Source of the DNA: Amblyomma americanum
Lineage: Eukaryota; Arthropoda; Arachnida; Ixodida; Ixodidae
Reading direction: 5' to 3'
DNA: 64,000 bases
NCBI RefSeq assembly: GCF_052857255.1
Contig: NC_135497.1
Location: 196,927,574-196,991,573, forward strand
Shown piece by piece: positions 55,777-64,000 of the stretch (its first letter is position 1; each line of letters begins with the position of its first letter). Both the position numbers and the translations under genes were made by a program. The notes under the pieces were generated by a model. It did no database searches. It worked only from the letters and a program-made list of their open reading frames with translations, and was not told the origin of the DNA.

Positions 55777-57408
55777 CAGTCGAACCCACATATATTGAAC
55801 TCTAAAAAAAAACAGAGTTCGATATAACACAGAATTCGATATAAAAGTAGCAGTCAATTAACAGCACACAAACACACTGAGATGGAAAAAAATGTACTTC
55901 TATGACAGCCACTTATTGCGCCTATATTACCGAGTGAAATAGTCATTAATTTTTTGTTCTTCATCTTCATTACTTCAGAGAGAACCCATGTTTCTAAGCT
56001 ATCGATGGAATCCGAACAGCTGATACCACAGCCTTCTATCGATGCACCATAGCAACGAACCATGCTGGGCGCATGGAGCACACTAAAACACGTGGGCACA
56101 GGTTCAACAAGTCCTCGCCACAATTTGCATCAGTGGCATCCTGATTATCCGCGACGTCAGCAATGACGTCTTTGTCCACAAGCTATTCCATGGTCTCAAG
56201 GTCGTCGTCCGCAAAGGCGGTCGCCTATGGCTGCCCTATCACAAACAGCACCAGGAAATTGTGACAACTGGTTCCACAAATCATCAAGACCTACGACAGC
56301 TTCATCGAGCTCACCAGACAAAGAATTTGCTCAGTATTCTCTGGGAAAGCAGACAGCAGAATGCCTGAAGCGGTTCTGTCTCGTTTCTGACATCATTCCA
56401 CAATGCACTCAGCATAGACAGGGCACCAAAGACATCAATTTTTTGGTCCCTTCCAGTCCTCACATTCTGCAGGAGCCATTCAATCAGACGTTTCCTACAA
56501 TCAAACTTCACAGCGCACATTATCCCCTGGTCCAAAGGTTGGAGCATCGACGAAGCATTTGCCGGCAGGAAGCAAAGCGCAATGTTGCTGAAACTAGCAC
56601 TGCAGCGGTGGGCACAGTCGTTGTCTACAATGAGGTGGACATTTAGATTTTGCCTCTAGGTCATCATTCCAAGATTACAGCCACATGGAAAAAAGTCTGC
56701 AGGTCATCCATGCTCTTCAATACACCTGTAGATCACCGGAACCGAAAGCACATTCTGCAAGCATCGCAGAGGGTTGCTTTTTCCCGACGGGTCTCTTCTT
56801 CTTTATAGCCTGAACGTCAGCCTTGTTCTTCAAAATGGTGCTCAGCGTGCTTCTCGGAATCTTGTAGTACCCTGCGGCAACTTTGGACTTCTTCTCACCT
56901 CATTCAATTCGCTTGATAATTTCCAGTTTCATGGAGAAAGGGAGATTCTCATTTCACCGCTGCCATCGTGTACACAGAGACGACAAAAACTATGTGAAAT
57001 TCGCACTGGCAGCACGGCGCACCATACATGCAAACTGTGTGACAACACAGCACAACTGACGCAATGCGCTAAAAACGCATGTTCTGGTTGCTTGGGTATG
57101 TGCCCGCCGCCTACGTTGGGAAATCGCATCATTGGTCTGCACATGTTACATTGCACCACAGCACCAATAGCACCCGCAGGTCGATACAGTGAGCTAACTT
57201 CCAGAGATGTGCTGAGGGAGGGAAAGCCGGCTTCTTGAGTCACCTGGTGTTGCCCGAAGTTTGATCTATTGGATGCGATGGCTAATTTTTGTACGATGTA
57301 GCTATACATTTTCCTGTACGTTCATGTTGTAGCTTTACAGTGCTAAAAAGTTATTTGATATAAAGGGTAATTCGATATAACAGAGTTCGAAATAATTGGG
57401 TTCGACTG
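55777..57408 (-). mobile_element. Tigger-like (pogo superfamily) DNA transposon
   Basis: The termini CAGTCGAACCCACATATATT and ATAATTGGGTTCGACTG are inverted copies (CAGTCGAACCC exact). Inner repeats AGAGTTCGATATAACACAGA and TTCGATATAACAGAGTTCGA also mirror. It is 1.63 kb with CA on both sides. A decayed transposase runs on the minus strand. Confidence 0.85.
56311..56910 (-). pseudogene. Tigger-like transposase remnant
   Basis: The N-terminal piece (about 56900-56790, minus) reads KSKVAAGYYKIPRSTLSTIL then KNKADVQAIKKK, the pogo/CENP-B type helix-turn-helix. The C-terminal piece (56547-56311) reads MLQPLDQGIMCAVKFDCRKR and LIEWLLQNVR, the LQPLDQG(V/I)…YR(R/K)(R/K)LL region of Tigger DDE domains, followed by ALSMLSALWNDVRNET. 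Frames between them are broken and the central catalytic segment is largely missing. Confidence 0.85.
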
Positions 57409-60262
57409 CATACATGCTTTTAACAAATAAATTTTCCTCAAAAAAACAGCACAAAATAATAACTCAAGCAACACCCCTGCAAATGGCATGGCCATTACAG
57501 CAGCTGCTATATTTGCATGAAAATAATGCAATGGGTGAGTTCGAGACCATAAAAATTAAAACCCTAGGTAGTAAATCACTCAGAGCAGCAAAAATCTCTT
57601 CTACATCAGCGTCTTTATCATATGGTTGTTGTTATGGCTGTTGGTAATGGTGCAGCTCTCAGGATGCACTCTGGTAACTTCACTGGTACTTACTACCACA
57701 CAGAAACATTTTCCTGCTTTATTCATCTCATTATGTACTAATGATTAATTTTCAATTATCACATTCCCTGTTAGTAGTACAATGTAAGCTCAAACTGCGC
57801 AGAGTGGGAAACTGGGCTTAACATGCTCACAGCTTGGCTACCATCATCAATCCCATCATACTGCGATGCTGCTGCATTGTGCTTCTTCCTGCCTGGTCCT
57901 ACGTCCCATTCGCCATTTTCTTTTCTCTACTTTACACAGCTCTCACACTTTTCTGTTTCTCAACACCCTGTGCTGGCTTTTACAATCCAAGTCATTTTCA
58001 TGTTTGTGGACTCTCCATTTGCTCATGCCTGCTTTTCCCCTACAACTATCCCACCCTCGAGGTTGTCAAAAGGCTGGCTTCTCACAAGGTGTGTCACTGT
58101 AGCTATCTTGAACAGCAGCAAAAGAAACTTGTGCTGTATTCATACCTCAATGTCAAATATAATGTGAGGTGCACTCTTAAGCAGATGACATGAGGAAAAA
58201 AGGCATTGTATTCATGCAAACACAAGTTTACCAACGTCTATGTCCTGTTATTTTCACTACCTACGTAAAGCTCAGAAAGTAACGCAAGGGCCTCGCTTCC
58301 ATGATTAGAAATGTATGACTACTTATAGTCTTAATTACACTATATTCATTTCTCCATATTTTTAACTGTTCATTTCAAGCAGCCTATTTTTTACTCCTGT
58401 CATAGGTAAGACAACAAAAAATGCTACATAAAAATAACAAGAGAAGAGATGTTACAAGACCAACACATTGTTGCACATGAAACACTAGCTCCTGTTGTTA
58501 TTACAAAAATACAGCCAAGCCCACATATGTATAACAAATTTCATGGAACTGTAAAAAAATTTGGCCAAAAACTAACATTCACAGCAATGATCAAAATATA
58601 ATTAATGTGTGCAATAAAAATTAAAAAAAAAAACAGGAATTATGAACGTGAAAAACCAAATCTAAGAGCATGGTGAAAAGATGTAACAGAATTGTGACAA
58701 ATCTGTTCAGCATTTTTCTTTGAATGCATGCAACCCTCTAACGACGTTCCTGTTTAGGGGTTACAAGCTTTCACGATGCCAACTGACTATTTGCGAAATT
58801 CTTAAAGTCAACTTCTCACCAAGGCTTATTTTCTGGCCAAAAACTCTAGTTCAGAGACTGCACTTAAGCCTTCATTTTAGGAACAAAAAGAGAGAGAAGC
58901 CCCTTCATCTACTCACAGATTTCAGCAAGGAACCCTTTCAAAATGTTTCTGCGAAAATAATATAAAATTATCTGCATTAACTCTGGACAATCACCGCCTA
59001 CCTTCAAGACCACTTGCAGAAAATGGATATTGAAAGAATACACTGGTTTACCACACCCTTCTAAGTCCCGAGCACCTATCTCTAGCTTATGCCCATTGAA
59101 TAAAAAAATAAACAAGTGGCTGATTTTGCTACATCAGTGTGATGGAAATTATAATGAAGGGTTGACTTAAGTTTAAACAGATGAGGAGGGCACCTCCCTC
59201 TTTTTTTTGTGAATGCCAGCTGAAAATCAGTTTTTGGTCGAAAAAGAAGTATGGCAGAATTCTACAAATGGTCACTGTTTACTTCTGTGTCGTCCGTGTC
59301 CTTTTTGCGCTATGTTTTCTAAGAAAAAAAATGCACTGTGAAATTTGCAGCATTTTCTTGAATTGCCAAATAACAGTTCAGTGAGCTGGAATAAACTAAA
59401 GAAAGCATGACCTGTTTGATGACAAAAAAGTGTACTAAGTATGTAATCAGGCAAGCCCCAACAAAGTAAATGTTGCAGGAACTGCCAGGCAACAATATAA
59501 ATTTGAAAAATTCTTCACATTGACAGGCATACATAAGTAAAAAAAAAATAGTTGCACAGCATATTTCACAATATTCATGTAAAATTAACAAGCTCCACAT
59601 AAAGACAATAACATCTCTCATTTTTACACAACCTCAGAGATATAGGTTTCCTCAAAAAAGGATCAGTTTCGTTCTTGCTCAGAAAGCATGAGGACCCAGT
59701 CATAGGTACAAGCACTGCAATACGGCTAAGAAAAGACCTGAAGAAAGCACACATTTTCTTTGCCAGACTGCTACAAAGAGACAAAAGGATATGAGACACT
59801 GCTACACACACCAACACCTTAACATGCCAGCTGGTTCCACTATGAGCACGTCTCTGCAAATGAATTTTTTTTTTACAGTTTTCAATTTGCCATACTTGCA
59901 GGTACAACTGCTGCAGTTTCCATAATAGACAGTTTTAGTTGTGCATCCGCAAAAGCAGTGTGTACATAACTGGTGCACGTCACGGTGAACCGCTGCATGT
60001 CTTAGCAATGAGTTTGAGCAAAAAATGGCAAGCGCAGCACACAAGAACCGTAGCACACCGTGGTGCCATCTAGTGACAGTATGTCAAAGCTCCTCAGCTA
60101 TGGGCCAAGAACTTTTTTCAGGATTAATAATGGCAATACTGAGTGGATTAAAAGTGTTTTTTTTTTCAAGGAGTAGAACAATTAAATTAGACAGAAATGT
60201 AAACAGCAACATAAAGAAGGAGACCTGTTTTGCCCGGTGTTGCTGCTATGATGATAATGTAC
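57409..60262. other. Region upstream of the carrier exons; no gene recognised
   Basis: AT-rich with many A-runs. A pyrimidine-rich stretch at 57880-58080 gives overlapping plus-strand frames of hydrophobic composition that I read as chance. Earlier carrier exons (EF-hands, repeats 1-2) were sought and not found. Confidence 0.5.
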
Positions 60263-60945
60263 ATCGTACATACAGCAGGTTCTGCAATTAGACGTGCACC
60301 ATAGAATGCACCTCATAGCTAAACTGGAGAATTGTTCAAGCTCAAATATCGCACAGAAGAGGCATTTGGTCGGAAGAATTGTATTATACCACATTTGTTC
60401 GGTTCGTTCGGGGTACTTGCTTGAATCAATAAGAAAAAACCGGATATTCATATTTGTATCGTCTGCGGCAATGACGAAATGAAACAGGCCACTCTCTCAG
60501 CAAGTGCACCTGTAGTGCCATCACGTTTGTCGGCCATGGAGATTTGGCAAAGGATGTGGGGGAGTGTTTTGCGAAAGTCTTCAAACTTAGTGCAGTTTTG
60601 GCCACACTAAGTTTTTTGTGGCCATTGATAAAACAGTTGCTAAAGAGTCTTCAGACTTCCCCGCAAAAGACACCCGACCTTCGCCTAATGTCCATGGTCG
60701 ACCAACGAGATGGCGCCACTGGTGCAATCACTCAAAGAGCGGCCTGTTTCGTTTCGTCGTCGCCACAGACGATGCGATTATCAGACTGCTTATTGATACC
60801 GGCAAGTACCAAAAAGAAATGTGGTATAAAATAATTATGCCGACTAAATACCATTTCTGTGTGAAATTTGAGCTCGAAGAATTCACCGGTTTAGCTGTGA
60901 GGAAGATTCCACGGCGTGCGTATAATTGTGGAACAGTCTGTAGTT
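60263..60945. repeat. Near-complete ~680-bp foldback (hairpin) element
   Basis: The left half is an inverted copy of the right half almost to the centre, where GGCCAC (60600-60605) and GTGGCC (60618-60623) flank a 12-nt loop. Matching pieces include CCATGGCCGACAAACGTGAT against CCATGGTCGACCAACGAGAT, and TATTGATTCAAGCAAGTACC against TATTGATACCGGCAAGTACC. Each half keeps a similar reading frame: KYQKEMWYKIIMPTKYHFCV on plus, QMWYNTILPTKCLFCAIFEL on minus. Identity is roughly 75% by eye. Flanks are non-homologous. Confidence 0.88.
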
Positions 60946-61262
60946 AGGCTTAAGAGCAAGAAAATCGCCAATTTGTTAGAAAAACAATGATTAGTGGCCT
61001 ATAGTACCATTATGTACGGGGTGAGAATGCTCAAAATCAAAACAACTGCAACAATTTGGAGCAAGCTATCGCATCAAAGAATACAGTGCTAGTGCTTAAT
61101 TTGGTCCGAAGCGGGCAAACAGGGCGCCACCATGTTGTCAATGTTAATCATGCAAGCACCACAAAGGCTGCAATGCAAATTGTGCTGGCTTGCTTACATA
61201 AGACGCGGAGCTTGTGCTTGCGTTCTGCACATGCGCACTACAATCCCCAATAGGCCATTACG

Positions 61263-62674
61263 TACCGTATTTAGACGATTGTAAGTCAACTAGAATGTAA
61301 GTTGACCCCCCCAAATCACATTTCTGAAGAAAAAAAAACTTCGAGGTTGTTTAAGCTTGGCCTTGAATAGTTGAGCGCGATAGCATTATCCAGCACTGCA
61401 GCGGTGGCCTAGTGGTTGAGCATCGGCCTCGCATGCGGGAGGTGCTGGGTTCAATCCCCAGTGCCGCCGAGTACCCACCGGTGATACAATGGGTACAAGC
61501 TTTCCCCTGGTCTGTTGCTCGGCTTCTTTAGGGTGAAATGCTTGGGAAATGGGTCTTTGACCCCACCCTGAGAAACGGAAAATACCTTGTGCCATGGCGC
61601 TCTTTGGCCCTCGATGCCTTTGCGCCATAAAAACCCATAATCATCATCAGCATTATCCAGTGGCCGCCGTTTATCGCCAGCCGCTATCGGCTGCCGTGCG
61701 CGGGAGCTCCCATGGGCACATTCCAAAACGAAAATGTGTTAGTTACTGGACTACTCATCAACACTTGCGCCATCGTCCTCACTAGCACTGCCGTCGTGAT
61801 CGCTGCTGCGGTCCCACAGAACGTCGTTCTAACATCGTCGTCCAGCGAAATCCCGCACAGCCACATCACGATATCGAGCGGAACAGCTGAAAATTTTCCT
61901 TGCTGCAGCTGCCACACCTGTATCACCCATTGCGAATGTCGAACTTGTGGCCCGGCGCGCAGTTGTTCGTTTCTTCGGCGTAAACAATGACAGCCATCTT
62001 GAATGTAGCCGTGAACGAGCGCCGGTCGCTTACCGGACACGGAGCACAAATAACGACTGATGAAGCACTACATTAAAACTGGAGAAATGCGACCGGCAGT
62101 AGTCAACTACGTCAGAGCCAGAGAAACTACACATGAATGGTGTCGCTCGTCCGCCGGCTTCCGACACTCCTCGGCACCGCTGCTGTTCCGAATGGGGGCA
62201 CTGCCTCGATTGGAACAGCGGCCCTTCCATCAACTATAAACGCTCCATTGAGCGCCGAGCGCGCATTTGAAAGTAAAAGGAAACATGTTGGACGCTTGAG
62301 CTTCCCGTAGAACGCGATTGTGTCATTGGGCCGCCACTGCTTATCAGCAGACGCAGTCTGCAGCCACGTGTGGGGAGTGTGGGGTGCCAGTTTGCTGCTT
62401 ATCGATAACCGCCATTGGCCCCCGCCTAGGGGGAGGGGATGCCAGTTCTGCGCATTGACATAGTAGCTCCTCAAGGCCAGCACCAAGAGCGATGCGACGG
62501 AGCCGCGCAGCAAAAATGCAGCACGCTATGGCATGCCCGATACCTTGTTTGTCTTGCCTTTACTTATAGTGCCATGTTTTCGCTTCGATTGTAAGTCGAC
62601 CCCCCCCCCCCCCCCCAAATCGGATTTTTAAATTTTGAAAAATAGGGTTGACTTACAATCGTGTAAATATGGTA
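61263..62674 (-). mobile_element. Pogo-like DNA transposon remnant with a nested SINE
   Basis: The terminal repeat of ~28 bp starts TACCGTATTTAGACGATTGT and is mirrored by ACAATCGTGTAAATATGGTA with two mismatches. TA borders both ends. Poly-C tracts (17 C at 62600) adjoin each terminus. A minus-strand segment near 61880-62000 reads VIVYAEETNNCAPGHKFDIR, reminiscent of the DNA-binding start of pogo-like transposases (YAEE.GN.AAGRKF), then breaks up. The middle is CpG-rich. Confidence 0.65.
61394..61648 (+). mobile_element. Second-family tRNA-derived SINE with intact target-site duplication
   Basis: It has the A-box-like GTGGCCTAGTGGTTGAGCAT and the B-box GGTTCAATCCC at 61448-61458. The body (GATACAATGGGTACAAGCTT, TTGGCCCTCGATGCCTTTGC) is distinct from the other SINEs. 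The tail is AATCATCATC. A perfect 12-bp duplication AGCATTATCCAG flanks it (61382-61393 and 61649-61660). It sits inside the pogo-like element. Confidence 0.93.
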
Positions 62675-63210
62675 TGTAAAGCTGTTGTACACACAGCTAA
62701 ATCTATGTAATAAATGCAATAATAACAATAAAAAAAACATTGATGAAAGAAAGGCTGAAGTATATTGAACACACATGGCAGCAAGCAGAATGCAATGACT
62801 TGAGGTAACAGCTTCCCGCATAGATAACAGCATGACTTATAACTGAGTGAGGGCCTTCCCAGCCAGAAAAATGGGCCATTATCATGACAAGCAAATGCAG
62901 TCAATGAAACAATGGGTCTGAGATAGATGTGCTAGTTTGCAAACTAAAATACACAAATGAAAAAAAAATCAAATGACACCACAGGTGAAATGCATCTAAT
63001 GAGGCCTGCCTTAAAATTGCACTCAGGTTACGCTGCTGTCAACAGCTTAGCAGGAATGTTGACAGAAAGCTCCATTACAACACAGACTTAGTATCTCAAA
63101 CTTAAATACAACTCAAATTCCTGGTGCTGGCCTGCACAAACAGGGGAACAGAAGGCCTGTGTACAAAAATCAGAATGAATGCTTGCAAACAACTGCAATG
63201 CCTTTAAATA
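62675..63210. other. No gene recognised
   Basis: AT-rich sequence with an (AATAATAAC)-type run near 62710-62740. Minus-strand frames here are low-complexity. Confidence 0.5.
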
Positions 63211-63335
63211 AAAAACCAGCGGAAGGATGCAGACACAGAGAGGGACACAGGACGGCGCTGGGTCCTGTGCTGTGTTCCTGGGACCAGCGCTGTCCTGTGT
63301 CCCTCTCTGTGCCTGCGCCATTCCGCTGGTTTTTC
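63211..63335. repeat. 125-bp strong hairpin
   Basis: The left arm (AAAAACCAGCGGAA, GCAGACACAGAGAGGGACAC, AGGACGGCGCTGG) and right arm (CCAGCGCTGTCCT, GTGTCCCTCTCTGTGCCTGC, TTCCGCTGGTTTTT) pair over about 50 bp with few mismatches. The loop is ~20 nt. It could be a small foldback MITE or a structured transcript. Confidence 0.9.
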
Positions 63336-63511
63336 CTTTAGAACTATGTACCAACTGGCCCAGCTCTCTACCATACTGCAATGCCTCCCATGAAAAGCTC
63401 AGAACAATTCATTCAAAGGCAGACATCAGTAAAAGTACAAAAACCAAAATGAGCATTTTTTGAACTACATTAACTTTTGGGGCCGAAGTCATCAAAAACG
63501 CACAGACTCAC

Positions 63512-63594
63512 GTTGTTGTCAACGTGCACCGTGACGTAGGAGATGGGGAAGGGGAGCAGCATAGCATCGGCGTCTTCAATTGTATTTCCAGTGC
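63512..63594 (-). other. Possible isolated exon, product unknown
   Basis: Minus strand: GTCGGTAG | 83 bp | GTGAGT. One frame is open throughout (TGNTIEDADAMLLPFPISYV and then TVHVDNN) and has protein-like composition with a consensus donor. The acceptor's pyrimidine tract is weak, and I recognise no family. It could be chance. Confidence 0.2.
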
Positions 63595-64000
63595 CTACCG
63601 ACAAATCAGTGGCACGGCAAATCAGCACCTTTTTACTGTAAGCCTGTGGCGCCGCATGTTGCCAAAAATGAAAACTTCGTAAACATCAGGTGCTGACACA
63701 CATGCACGACTGCTTGTGCAGACACTTTAGCTGGTTTACAGGGAAAGAAACAACATAAGAAACTGGGCCCTGCTTAACTGCAGACATGTGCACATGCGTA
63801 TGGTCCACGGGTGAATAGAACTGCCAGACCAGTTTGCGATACAGCAGCATTGTGCAGGCTGCTTGCACAATGGTCCCAATTTGCCTTTCATATTTTACAG
63901 CCAATTATGCGACTTTCCTGGTTTTTTTGTTTGGTTGTTTTTTTTTTTGCTCATGCGGTGAGGTTGCTCTGTGTAGCTTTTATTCCTGATGTTCTGAACT

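Noticed and set aside
57823..58193. Overlapping plus-strand hydrophobic frames resembling a membrane protein
   Set aside because: The composition comes from a pyrimidine-rich tract; three frames are open at once and none resembles a known family.

Overview
The window is nuclear DNA from an arthropod, most likely a hard (ixodid) tick. The signs are sparse exons, long introns, no operon structure, and a dense load of decayed transposons. The repeats include tRNA-headed SINEs that look like the ixodid Ruka type, an RTE-like LINE, Penelope-like, mariner and pogo/Tigger elements. The species assignment is inference.

Only two host genes could be supported. (1) On the + strand, five in-phase exons between 9213 and 20486 encode the last ~246 residues of the Golgi matrix golgin GM130 (GOLGA2). 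It is a coiled coil followed by a short acidic/polar tail ending in a hydrophobic PDZ-ligand-like C-terminus. (2) On the - strand, two in-phase exons (55256-55403 and 33569-33747), separated by a 21.5 kb intron, encode the C-terminal carrier repeat of a calcium-regulated mitochondrial ATP-Mg/Pi carrier (SCaMC, SLC25A23/24/25 type). The 5' parts of both genes are outside the window or were not recognised. The genes are convergent, with 3' ends about 13 kb apart. From memory, GOLGA2 and SLC25A25 are also close and convergent on human 9q34.11, so this may be old microsynteny.

Layout: 1-9212 is upstream intron/flank with a long inverted repeat, a dead mariner (3338-4637), a tandem-repeat hairpin, a solo LTR and a TIR element. 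9213-20486 is the GM130 exons; their introns hold a hAT-like element, a LINE fragment and two long foldback elements. 20487-33568 is intergenic/UTR with a head-to-head pair of Penelope-like fragments, each carrying a hammerhead-ribozyme-like motif (21894-23054). 33569-55403 is the carrier gene 3' half; its giant intron contains SINEs, a gypsy-like LTR element and an RTE-like LINE split by later insertions. 55404-64000 contains a Tigger element (55777-57408), a ~680 bp foldback (60263-60945), and a pogo-like element with a younger SINE inside it (61263-62674).

Most of the window is non-coding and repeat-derived; most long reading frames in it are chance ORFs or transposon debris. I found no evidence for a gene-cluster-type novel system. 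The most unusual signals are the family of long foldback elements, the hammerhead-like inverted Penelope pair, the CxxC plus PDZ-ligand tail of the golgin, and the possible conserved gene pair.
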